Assembly (NCBI GenBank): GCA_947359465.1
Contig: OX375876.1
Location: 66,718,998-66,782,997 of the forward strand
Length of the DNA: 64,000 bases
Direction: 5' to 3'
DNA from: Metellina segmentata
Lineage: Eukaryota > Arthropoda > Arachnida > Araneae > Tetragnathidae
The notes under the pieces are model-generated. The model saw nothing but the letters and a program-made list of their open reading frames with translations, was not told where the DNA came from and did not search any database. This document shows, piece by piece, positions 52,574 through 63,110 of this stretch (position 1 is its first letter; every line of letters starts with the position of its first letter). A program made the position numbers and the translations under genes.

Positions 52574-54445
52574 GGCCAAACAAACTAGCTAGACTTAGGA
52601 AAAACTAGCAAGGGAAATAACAAACTAGCTAGACTTAGGAAAAACTAGCAAGGGAAATAAATACAAACCCAAAAGAATTTTTTGCATATGCAAGTGGTAA
52701 AAATAAATTTAGTACTTCACTGGGCCCGTTGGAGGGGAGGGGAGGTGAATTAATTCAAGACGAGGTGGGAATGGCAAACCTGTTAAATGACTTTTTTCTG
52801 GGGGTTTTCAATGGTAACTATACATTAAAAAATGATCCCAAGGATGGAGCCTTTGCTGGAGGTATAATTAAAGAATGCAAATTTAACAGGGAAGAAATAG
52901 TACATCAGTTGAAAAGTATTAAGCCATCTAAAGCACCAGGGCCAGACGATATTTATCCGAGAGTACTAGTGGAATGCGCGGAAGAATTGGGGGACGTAAT
53001 TCACATCATATTTAATTGAACATATAGCACGGGTTGGGTACCAATGGATTGGAAGTTGGCCAACATAACTCCAATTTTCAAAAAGGGAATACAAAGTGAT
53101 CCGCGCAACTATAGACCAGTAAGTCTAACATCAGTAATTTGCAAAATATTTGAATCTCTGTTAAAATAGCATATAATGTTATACTTGGAGGAGGCGGGAC
53201 TGTTATCAGATAATCAGTATGGGTTTAGGAAGGGCAGATCCTGCTCTACAAAAATTTTGAAGTTCTACGAAAAAATTACTGAGGAGCTGGATAATAAGAG
53301 CAGTGTAGATATCATGTATATAGGTTTTCAAAAGGCTTTTGATAAAGTACCTCGTGAGGAATTACTGTTTAAATTGGAAAGGTTGGGGATTCAGGGAAAA
53401 ACATTGATATGGATAAAGAATTGGTTATTGGGTAGAAAGCAGAGAGTGCAGGTAAAAGGAAATTATTCACAGTGGACAGAAGTTATAAGTGGAGTACCTC
53501 AGGGATCAGTTTTGGGTCCAATTTTATTTATAATTTTCATAGATGATATAGGTCAGGGGATTAAGAATAGAATCAGTATATTTGCAGATGACTTAAAAAT
53601 ATGGGGGACAGTGAATACCAAGTTACAGATAGAGAATTTACAAGGGGATCTTGATAAGATATCCGAATGGGCTGTAAAATGGGGTATGTCATTTAATGTA
53701 AGCAAATATCAAGTTCTGCATATGGGTTACACGAACAGTGGAGCCGACTACTGTCTGCAGGGAGTAAAGGTAAAGGAGGGAGAAACAGTCAAGGATCTTA
53801 TGTGATAATTCACAGGGATTTAAAAATGGGTCACCAATGTACAGCTGCGGGTAAAAAGGCTAATAGGTTATTAGGGTATATTAAAAAGACTGTAACTTCA
53901 AGGAATAAGAATATAATCTTGCCGTTATATAAGGGTTTAGTAAGACCACATCTAGAATATGTACAATTCTGGGCTCCATATATGTGAAAATATATAGAAT
54001 TAATTGAAAGGGTTCCGCACATAGCTACAAAAATAATGAAGGGGATAGCAAATCTCGACTACAATGAACTTTTAAGTAAACTAAACATGTATACACTGGA
54101 AAGAAGAAGAAGGAGGGGGGATTTGATTCAGCTTTTCAAGTTGGTAAAACAACTGGACACAGAGGGCTTAAATTTCAATAGGGATAACAGAACAAGGGGC
54201 CATGGGTATAAATTGAATAAGACACATTTTAATCGGGATTTAAGGAAAAACTACTACTTTAATAGGGTAATAGACAGTTGGAACGCGTTGCCAGAGAATA
54301 TAGGTAATTCAAAGGGAGTGTTCGAATTTAAGATACAATTGGACAGTCAGTGGGAATTGGGGAGTTCATAAACAAAGGACCAGCCTTGTTGGGCTTGAGC
54401 CTGTAGCTGGTCGTCAATATTTGTATTTGTATTTGTATTTACAAG
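52574..54445 (+). mobile_element. 5'-truncated CR1/jockey-like LINE
   Basis: Begins within the coding region just upstream of the reverse transcriptase and ends with a hairpin-like 3' UTR (CCAGCCTTGTTGGGCTTGAG) and an ATTTGT/TTTGTA tail (54417-54440). Short tandem tails of this kind are typical of CR1/L2-group LINEs. The endonuclease domain is absent, as in most 5'-truncated copies. A 40-bp exact duplication lies at the left (52581-52620, 52621-52660). Confidence 0.85.
52600..54371 (+). pseudogene. LINE reverse transcriptase, with stops and one frameshift
   Basis: Ordered blocks: KKLAREINTNPKEFFAYASG, IKPSKAPGPDDIYPRVLVE, a stop at about 53017-53019, [13 protein letters not shown] and [17 protein letters not shown], a stop near 53167-53169, NQYGFRKGRSCSTKI, MYIGFQKAFDKVPREEL (catalytic Asp), SGVPQGSVLGPILFIIFIDD and RISIFADDLKIW (F-A-D-D catalytic box). 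A frame change at about 53800 leads to the C-terminal part (LLGYIKKTV, VRPHLEYVQFW), then another stop at 53985-53987, then YFNRVIDSWNALPE near the end. The key catalytic Asp residues are kept, but the gene is dead. Confidence 0.88.
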
Positions 54446-55771
54446 TAATAAACATATTAAACTGTATTCCTGTGAAATATCGGTTTTATCAGAGCTGTCC
54501 TTCATTTGATTTTTTATGCCTATTTAGAGTAGAAAATTGTCCTTTTGTTATTTTCGTTAGCTATATTAAAAAGGAAAGTATTAAAATGCGACCTCCAAAC
54601 TCTATCAGTAATATTATCATATCTAACACTGTAGCTGGCATGAATTTAAAGGATGCCTTTTAAAATTTGTTTTGCCCATAGAAATGTTTTGAATTTTGTC
54701 AAAAATGACAATTTTCCATTTTTTGATTCTAAAATTTTAGATTACGTATGATGTTTAAAATTGTTGTTGCAAAATTGAAAAAAAAAAGAAAAATTTGTAC
54801 ATATTAGAAAGACGTAAAACATGTTTGTTTACGTTAAGTATTTTTTGAGAAATAGAACTTCAAACATGAAACATTAAGCGATCTCACAACTGCTCTTCAA
54901 AGTTATAAGTCCTTAAAATGCCTCAAACATCGAAAATATTTAATTTTGACCCTACATTTTTTGAATATCGTTATTTATGCATAAACTAAACCCCTGTACC
55001 AAATTTCATGAAAATCCATTGACATACGGCCACAGGTTTTTCCAGATTTTTGCTCATTTCACACGTGGAATGATCCTATTGTGTCCTTTAGAACTTCAAT
55101 ACAAAATCATAAATTTTAATGAATTGAACTAAAGGACTAATAATAATAATTGTGCAGCTTTAATATTTTAAGGCCTGAAATTGGATTCAGTGTGATACTA
55201 AATTTCTATACATTTGATAAACTCGGCGTTACTGAATACTTCCTCTATAGCTAGGTTTGGCATTAGTTTATTTTCCTAACACAATTGGCGCTGCACTCGA
55301 TTTACTTTTGAAGTGAAACTTTTACCCTTGCTTGTTATCGCTGTAATGTTTTAAATTGAAGTTTGGGTTTAAGTCACGGAAAAACATAAATATGGTATTA
55401 TTAACAGTAAAAACAATTTTTTCTCAGTTATAACATGTTGTCTGTGTCTTCTGAAACATTCAGTCCCAACATATCGATAAAGAAAAATATTAAAAACAAC
55501 AGTATTTACGTTTTTATAATTAATCTGGCAACTAGTATTACGGAAGTGGAGTTTAAACATTTATTTCATGAAATATTTTTTTATATTTTTCGTAAACATT
55601 ATATTTACATGAAATTTAAACATTATCCGCATCAAAAACCCAATTGTAAGTCATTATGTGTTGTTTATAAACAATTTGTTTATGAATTTTTAAATCTGCT
55701 TTGTTTATTTATCTGCATATTACATTAGGCGCAGTAAACCCTCGGTAGTGTACTTTTGATTGCTCACCAAA
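54446..55771. other. Intergenic region upstream of ELP5
   Basis: AT-rich. Open frames at 54421-54663 and 55435-55728 show no recognisable content. This region should hold the ELP5 promoter, but I cannot name motifs. Confidence 0.4.
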
Positions 55772-56593
55772 ATGTACCTGAATAAAGAACCTCTGTATAG
55801 AAATGGAAAATCGAAGTTCATATTAATTAAAGACTGCGATTCATTTCCTGGAGTATGCATATTTAAATCGGTTATTAATCTATTTTGCAAAGAGCAGACG
55901 AATCTTGCCATTCTATGTTTCGATGGTTTATGTGATGATTTATTGCATGGTTTGAATGTAAACAATGAGAAATTTGAATTTTTAAATATGTTTTCTGATC
56001 CTCTTGGCTGGTGCCAGAATCTTAATACTTGGTCTGTTGAAGATTTGTTAGAAAAGTTTTTAAATTTCAAAGGAATTCTTTGTATTTACTCTCTAACATC
56101 GTTATTGATTCGTGATGGTGCAGATAAAGTTTACATACTCTTGCATAAATTACTGAACACAAATCCCGATTTGCAAATTGTTGCTCTCTTTCATAGTGAT
56201 GTGCACGATTCCAGAGAGAATGACATTTTTGATGGTCTAGCCTCTACTTCCTTGTTTATAAATCCTGAAACCGATTCAAATACTCTATGGTCCACTGTTC
56301 ACTATACAAGTGGTAAAGTAAAAAGTATGTCATTAGAGTATAAAATATCTGAAAACTTTGAATTTGCATCATTGAGTGATAGCAAACTGCAGATTAGAAA
56401 AGAACAGGTTAAGCAACCAGATCCAACAGCCAATCTTACATTTAATTTAAGATTGAAGGATGAAGAAAGAGAAGCCAAAGACCAGCTTCAATTGCCTTAC
56501 ATGAAAATGCAAAATCCTGATGAAGCAATTATTCAGAATTTGCTTGAGAATGATTTTTATGATGAAGATCCTGATGATGATCTTGACATTTGA
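55772..56593 (+). CDS. ELP5: Elongator complex protein 5 (ELP5), intronless
   Basis: 273 codons, ATG at 55772 in a good context (CACCAAAATG), stop TGA 56591-56593. ELP5 is part of the ring-shaped Elp4-Elp5-Elp6 subcomplex of Elongator, a RecA-like fold without a working ATPase site. It supports the enzyme that makes mcm5/ncm5 modifications on wobble uridine of tRNAs. The sequence shows the RecA-like N-terminal part (FILIKDCDSFPGVCIFKSVI, LAILCFDGLCDDLLHG), the conserved C-terminal word DPTANLTFNLRLKDEEREAK with LQLPYM, and the acidic tail DEDPDDDLDI typical of ELP5. Length is close to the family norm. The coding region has no intron. It is complete and unbroken, so probably functional; a functional retrocopy is an alternative reading. 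Confidence 0.88.
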   Translation: MYLNKEPLYRNGKSKFILIKDCDSFPGVCIFKSVINLFCKEQTNLAILCFDGLCDDLLHGLNVNNEKFEFLNMFSDPLGWCQNLNTWSVEDLLEKFLNFKGILCIYSLTSLLIRDGADKVYILLHKLLNTNPDLQIVALFHSDVHDSRENDIFDGLASTSLFINPETDSNTLWSTVHYTSGKVKSMSLEYKISENFEFASLSDSKLQIRKEQVKQPDPTANLTFNLRLKDEEREAKDQLQLPYMKMQNPDEAIIQNLLENDFYDEDPDDDLDI

Positions 56594-58631
56594 TTAAAAA
56601 CATTTTGATTTTAAGCTGTATCTGTTCTGCACATTAATTTAATTGAATATCATATCTATAAGAAGTTATAAGAATGAAATATTGTTTTTTGAATTACTAA
56701 CCTGACCTTTCTCACAGCTCTAAAAATCGGATATAAACAGAAATGCAACAAAATAACTCTTGAATTATGCAAAGCGTATGAGCCTTGTGTAAAGCCTCTT
56801 TCTCTCATTGTCGATTCTTGAGTTTAAAATTCAAGAACATTGTATAAATTATGTTATGGGTTACTTTGTGTTAACATAAGTTCTCAATTCAAAGTTCTTA
56901 CATTTGTTTATAAAATTGATATTTTTTTCATATGTCATTAATGACCAACTGTATCTCATTTATTCTATTGTAAATCTGAAAAGCTGCTTATTCAATTTGC
57001 AAGCTTTCTACCTTACATCTTGGAAAAAATTATTTTGAGGATTGGAAACTTAAATATTAAACAAGAATTTTATGTTTGTGATTTAAAATATATATTGGTT
57101 TTTGCTGCTTGTTAATTTTTAGCATTGCTATGATTTTTGTTTTCATTACAAACATTTTAGTTCACACATCTAATGTCGATTCAAACTATTCAATTTATGT
57201 TTTGTAAGATATGTCAATAAAAATGTGGGTGTATGGCTACTATTTCTCTTCTTTCTTTGATAAAAAAAATTATGAGTGTCTAGATAATTTCTTTTTAAAA
57301 ATCTGAAAATTTCTCTCATAAAAGCTTACACGAATATCAATACAATTGTTCCAGTTTTGTTTGTTTTTTTAATAATTCCTGAAAAAAACATTACACATCT
57401 ATGAACTCTCATTCTATTAGCTTAAATTTGTTGCATTCCTTTTAGTCAAATCAAAAATTTTTACTTTTTCTAGTACAGGAGAGCAGAAAAATATATGTAC
57501 AGGATATAGAAAATTCCACTTAGACTTGTATATGATGTACTGTAGCATTTAAAAATATTTTACTCTTATCTAATAGTACACAAACTAAATTTCTGAAGTT
57601 CGTTTTCAAAGCCAAGATCGAAACTTCAACCATCGGTGTTTTAGTACAGAAAACTAGTATTTTGGTAACTCTTTCACAACTTGTCGAATAAAGTACAATG
57701 TTACTTCAATACAGATTTATAATTATGTTCAAAAGTTACACAATGACTAAATAAAATTAGTTCGTATCTGGAAGTATTTCTTCGGTAGTTTGTATATGTT
57801 TACACTAAAAAGCCTCATACAGCTCTTTGACATGTACATTTATTTGTTGTAACTAAAATAATTTTGATTTATTCCAAAATTCTTGTAATTCAGAAATATA
57901 AAGATCCAAACATCAGCTGCTTTTGATCAGGATATCACACCATGAGTTTCCCTGTCACAGTCTTCAGTGACATTTGGCTGTAAGATTTTTTAACTGAAGC
58001 ATATTCTTTAAAAATCAAAACTGCTGTGTAAGCATATATGCAAAGTAATTATTTGTTTTAAAATACCTAGTTTTAAATTATCTCGATTTAATTGCACTGT
58101 ACTTTCAATGTAGAGAAAGGCATGTTAAATATAAAGTTTCAACCATGAATGTTGAGACCTTCCTCCAAAAGTACCATTAGCTTGCCAAATATAACCCTTG
58201 CATCATAAAGACCTACAAAGTACCATTATATACAATTTTAGGAAAAGTAATTAAAAAAGCCTAGTAGGAATAAAAACACTCATTTCTGTTTAAAAGAAAT
58301 GCCTCTTTAATTAGCTCCTTTTTTTTTGTCGAATGGAATATTTTCCACATATGGGGGGGGGGATATACATCCCGAGTGCAGATAACCTACTTTTGAATCT
58401 GAGCTGGTATAAATAAAGTTACTAATTCTAATGTGTTGTAAATTTTACACCAACCCAAGTCTTCAGTGATATATTACCAATATTTTTTTTTAATTCTGAT
58501 TAATATTTTCCTAAAAATCATAATGTTTTGATAAAATCAGGGGCCTAATCTTGTGTGATGGTCTCAAAATTGCTTTGTGTTATGTACTATATACAATGCA
58601 ATTATTTAATATGAACTTGTTTAGTTTTCAG
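56594..58631. other. ELP5 3' flank and CYRI upstream region
   Basis: AT-rich, with no further coding region recognised. It presumably includes the ELP5 3' UTR and upstream intron or promoter of CYRI. Confidence 0.4.
57216..57221 (+). terminator. Candidate poly(A) signal after ELP5
   Basis: AATAAA followed by a GT-rich stretch (GTGGGTGTATGG), about 620 bases after the ELP5 stop. Confidence 0.45.
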
Positions 58632-58650
58632 AAACCTTGAATTATTCTGA

Positions 58651-58720
58651 ATGGGAAATCTTCTTAGGTTACTATCAAGGGATGATACTCCAAAATATGA
58701 CGTCTTTGTTGATTTTGAAA
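58651..58720 (+). CDS. CYRI: CYRI coding exon A
   Basis: 23 codons plus one base, starting at the initiator ATG after in-frame TGA at 58648-58650. It carries the myristoylation-type N-terminus MGNLL. Donor GTATGT at 58721. Confidence 0.88.
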
Positions 58721-61700
58721 GTATGTTATAGTGTTTACTTTTCAAATTAATGTTTACCTAACATTATTTCACCATTAACTAGGAGTTGGCTCCTCCATTG
58801 TTATTTGGAAAATCAAACGTTAGTAAAATTTTTATGTAAACCATTAATTGACAAATTGATTCGTCATGGTATTTAAAGAGTCTCCATAGAGTTTCTCTTT
58901 AATTTTTAAAAGGTTTATTACCTCACTATGCAGAAACAATCTAGAACTCCAATCTACAATATCTATCCTTGACATTGATAAAATCCACATGAAACCCGGA
59001 GAAGAATGTTTTGTGCTATTTGTCTTCTTGCTGGGTTAGAATTACTCAGTTGTTTTTCTTTCACCTCTTTACATACCTCATTGAAATGTTGTGTAATTTT
59101 ATCCTGGCCTTCACAATTTGCCATGATCACCAATGCCCTTTTCTCTTGGATCTACTTGATTAAACTGCCATAATTCTAAATTAGTACTTTGTGTACAGAT
59201 TTTTTCCTTATTTTCTGACATGTTAACATTTTTTTAAATTTTATTACCAAAACCTTGTAATGAATGTAGATTAAAATAATTATTCTTTGACATCATTGCA
59301 TTCTTCCTTTATATGGCTTAAAATTTCAAAACTCTTAAAAGGTCATCCTGGTTCATAAATTCAAGTTAAGTGAAGGGGATCTGGAAAATGCATAAACCAC
59401 AAATTAAGAAGTACAGTTAAAGTTGTAAAATAGCTATAATCCACTTGTTTTTAAACACAGCTTGACATCACATTTCTATCTATAGGGTGTAATTTTCGCA
59501 TATCTGCATTATGAATGCACAAAAAACTTTTCAATTGTAAAAACAAAACCATAACACCACTGTTTGAACTTTTTATGCTTTTTGTTTGTCTTTTAAAGAT
59601 ATATATATTTAAGCACACACCTTTTTCTTGAAATAATTGTTGCAATGCTTACTCAAAGTTGATGAAATAAATATGACAGAACCACATCTCGTAATTCAAA
59701 AAGTGTCGAAGAATTGCCCAAGTAGATAAATTTTTACAGTTATGAAAAAGTTTTACTTAAACAGACCATGCTTGTACCATGAAAAAAGGTACCTTAAAAG
59801 ACCATGCTTGTACCATGAATTTAAATTATTTGAGGTATATGCTGCCATTAAAATTTATTATCTGCAAACATTTTGAAATACATTAGTTACAAAGTATTCT
59901 AATAATGATTTAAGGGTTCTAAAACCCTACTATTCCCGTGTTTTGCTAAGAACAATATTCAGCTTTGAAAATAAGTAACAATTAGTTTCACTATAAAGGT
60001 GAACCTATAGTTTGGTTTTCAAATGGTAGTGGAGCATAAAAATGAGCCAAATACAAATAATTTTTGATCAAATCTCAGTTTTCAATTTTCATTAGGAGTC
60101 ATCACCAACGTCATTAATTACATGGAAAATAATTTGGGACTTCGAAGTCCCAATAGGACTTTATGGAAGCACTATTTTTGTAATAATAATATATTATTTG
60201 GTAATATTTGAAGTTTTAATGGTAATTTGAAAGATACGAAAAGTTAAACAATAATTTTATCAAATAATTCTGTACATAATATAAAAGTAGAGAAAAAAAT
60301 TAATATTTATTTATTACACTATCTAAAATTTAGAATGCAGATCACTTCTATTGCTGCTATTCGAATGGTATTCCAAAAAAATTTATTTCTCATTTACACA
60401 CAGGGATATGTTACATTCTGAACATTTTGAATGCGGTCTCGACTCAAATTTCCTGGAAGCACACATTTCACAACTTCCTCGTGATGTGACAAATGTTGAC
60501 CAGTGGTACCCAGTGTTCTGGAAACCAATGGCTTTAGGCATAGATGCAGATTTCCTTCTTTTTGAAGAACAAACTTTATAGAAGTGGACTTAAGTCCCAA
60601 TGGGTCTCTAAGTGTTTAAATTAATACAGTTCCATGAAAAAACTGATGTGACTTATAAGTTCCGTCAGTAAATAAAGGGTTAAGTTAATTTGTAGTAAAT
60701 GTGTGTGTGACTTATAAAAAACTTCATGAAGGCAAATTTTTTCTTTACAAAATAAATTTTATTAGATTGTATGTATTAAATAATTGCCTTACAACTTTAC
60801 AAGTCATATTCTACATAGTAAAAAAAAAATAGTTGTTTTTAGTAAAATTTGAAAGATTTCTAAAAATATTTTAACTTTTTGCAAAAACAAATTAAAAGTA
60901 ATGTTTAGATTGGTACTTGGTTTGATAATAACATTTTCTCACTCATATAGATGCTCAACCAACACAAATTGAAGAAGAAACTTATAGAATTGTTCATGAT
61001 GTGTTACAACATTCCAAAAGAATTCTATTTGAGCTTCAGTTGTATCAGGGTGCTGGAAATGCTATAAGAGAGGTGACCTTTTGTTAATTGTTTCATTTTT
61101 ATTCTAATTTTATAAAAATACTATCCAATATATAATTTTTTTACTGTTGATATTAAATTTTTAAAAAATGAGGGAAATTATCGTATACAATTTTAATTTA
61201 AGTATCAAAGCTTTGCTTCAAATTTAAAACTGAATCAAATATTGCATTTGCAAATGTTTTGGATAACACTACTCAAATAAAGCTCACATACTTCTCTAAA
61301 TGTTTATAAAAGAGATCACCGAATTTAAATGATGGATACATTCAACAAGAAACTTCAGTATCAAACATACTTATCTTGACGTTAAGTGGTACTGCACATT
61401 ATGGTTAATACTGAAACAAAATAAAATTGCTAGGTTCTGATGCTAACTTTTACTGAGTAAATAAAAAAATTTGTAGTTGTTGAAACGCAAGTATTTTCTA
61501 CTCAATTTTCAAGGTCATAGGGTTTTGCAGCATTTGATCCCTCTCAAATTTGTGATAATTTTTAATTTAGTCTCATGTGTATCTCTTAAAATTAGGTTTT
61601 CAGAAAGATAATCTTTTGTAAAAATTATTATTTCTATTCAAATTATTTCATGTGACTTACATGTTATATGCAGATCTTTGTATTTTGATTTTATTTGAAT

Positions 61701-61958
61701 GTAAAATTATACATATTTAAAAACATGTTTATATTTCTGTAAAATACTGAAACTAAAAATTTTCATTTTTTTACAAAATACGTGCTTTCTATTGTAAGTA
61801 GCTATTCTCCCCTATTTTGTCACCTGTATTAAAACAAAAAAATAATTTATAGGCTATTGCAAGGCCCCACAATGAAGAACTTCAACTTAGAGCTTGGGAA
61901 GCTGTGATACCTTTAGTTCTCAAACTCAGAGAATTCTATGAATTCTCACAAAAGTTAG
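58651..61958 (+). CDS. CYRI: CYRI (FAM49), first three coding exons; gene continues past the window
   Basis: Exon A 58651-58720 (MGNLLRLLSRDDTPKYDVFV, then DFE; donor GTATGT), exon B 60951-61072 (NAQPTQIEEETYRIVHDVLQ ... YQGAGNAIRE; acceptor CATATAG, donor GTGACC), exon C 61853-61958 (AIARPHNEELQLRAWEAVIP ... LREFYEFSQKL; acceptor TTTATAG, donor GTAATA). All phases agree. The order and wording match the N-terminus of CYFIP-related Rac1 interactor: MGNLL with an N-terminal Gly for myristoylation, F-V-D-F-E-N-A, Y-x-G-A-G, F-Y-E-F-S. CYRI binds active Rac1 at membranes and opposes Scar/WAVE-driven actin branching. The Rac1-binding arginines are in later exons, not in this window. A TTTTCAG just before 58632 suggests an upstream untranslated exon. 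Confidence 0.9.
59760..59822 (+). repeat. Short direct repeat in CYRI intron
   Basis: AGACCATGCTTGTACCATGAA occurs twice within about 40 bases, each followed by an A/T-rich tail. Confidence 0.7.
60134..60153. repeat. Perfect 20-bp palindrome in CYRI intron
   Basis: TTGGGACTTCGAAGTCCCAA reads identically on both strands. A related word (GGACTTAAGTCCCAATGGG) lies at about 60586-60604. Confidence 0.85.
60351..60581 (+). other. Unassigned open frame in CYRI intron
   Basis: 76 codons, less AT-rich than its surroundings. After a plausible acceptor (CATTTACACACAG, about 60403) it reads MLHSEHFECGLDSNFLEAHI ... PVFWKPMALGIDADFLLFEE and a stop. I recognise no family and it has no place in CYRI. It may be an unknown exon, a retrocopy scrap or chance. 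Confidence 0.3.
60951..61072 (+). CDS. CYRI: CYRI coding exon B
   Basis: 122 bases; completes the split Asn codon and ends in phase 0 at Glu. Acceptor ACTCATATAG, donor GTGACC. Confidence 0.88.
61853..61958 (+). CDS. CYRI: CYRI coding exon C
   Basis: 106 bases, starting in phase 0 and ending one base into a codon. Acceptor AATTTATAG, donor GTAATA. The next exon was not found before 64000. Confidence 0.88.
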
Positions 61959-63110
61959 GTAATACATTTGCTGATTTGTTGCTAATTTGGTTAATTATTT
62001 TTGCACCATACTGTTTAATAACTTATAATTCCTTTTTTAAATAGATTATCTTCTGTTAATTAACTTGGTAAATGGTTCAATATAAATCAGTAAATGAAAG
62101 ATTAAATTATATATAAAACTGCTTCCTGAATAAAAAAAATAGTATATTTTGTAATTTGTCACTTAAAAGACAATATAAATATTACTAGTGCTTTCAGTCT
62201 ATAAACTTCAGCAGCTTACCCCAAAATATAACTATTTAGTATTACATATTTGAAAAAACTGGCGCCTCATCTTTTTTAGACAAAAAACTACTTATGAAAT
62301 AAATTCTGCATGTTAATAGTTTGAGTTCAGTATAAATAAAATAATTTCTATTCATTCTGCTTATAGTTTTGTTCATCCCAGGCCGCTGATAAAAGTTGTT
62401 CTATATATTGCTAATTAAAAAAAATTTCTATCATCAAATTTCTTTTTCTACCTAGATATTCTGTGATTTTTAAAATATCAAATGTATTAATTTATTTAGT
62501 ATTAGATTGGTATTCTTTCAACCAATTAATGTGATTATTTAGTCCTTGTGTGTTATGTGAGGTAAAAGCAATACTATTCTACTTGGAAGTTGTGTTAATA
62601 GTAAAATAGGAAAAAATTTCTTGAGTGTAATCTGCGTAAAAGATGAATAAAATTAGTTTTGATTTTTAATAGCATTTTATTGTGTTTTAATTTACCAAGT
62701 ATTTAAAATTTTTCTGTTTGTGTGTGTATATGTGAAATTGAGTTAGTGTATATCGACACCCGAATGCAAGAACTAAGCAACTCAGAAAATGATTAATTTT
62801 GAGTTAGATTTAAATTAGTAATGCTGAGATCATACAGTATTTAATTCAAGCGCTAGGTAACTTTTTAACATTTATGCACCATCTGCAAATGAAAAATATA
62901 GGTATATATGAATCTAGGATTGCCTGTTTTTTCCTTTATCTAAAAAACCAAGACATTGTGTAACCTAATTATTGGTCCTAGTTCTTTCAGGTGACAATTT
63001 GATTAAAAGTATTGGGTCATCTGGAAAATTTTGCGGGTCTTTTATGATAAATACAAACAAAGCAGTACAAAATCTTAAGAAAATGTTAGTCTTTTTTAGT
63101 CATGCGCCTT
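61959..63110. other. CYRI intron, no other feature
   Basis: AT-rich sequence after exon C. No further CYRI exon can be seen here. Confidence 0.5.

Noticed and set aside
55435..55728. 97-codon frame just upstream of ELP5
   Set aside because: Low-complexity Phe/Ile/Asn composition, no splice link in phase to ELP5, and no recognised domain.
62972..63110. Start of the RNase H frame as a CYRI exon after CTTTCAG (62991)
   Set aside because: The following residues (GDNLIKSIGSSGKFCG) do not resemble CYRI, and the phase after exon C does not give a CYRI-like continuation.
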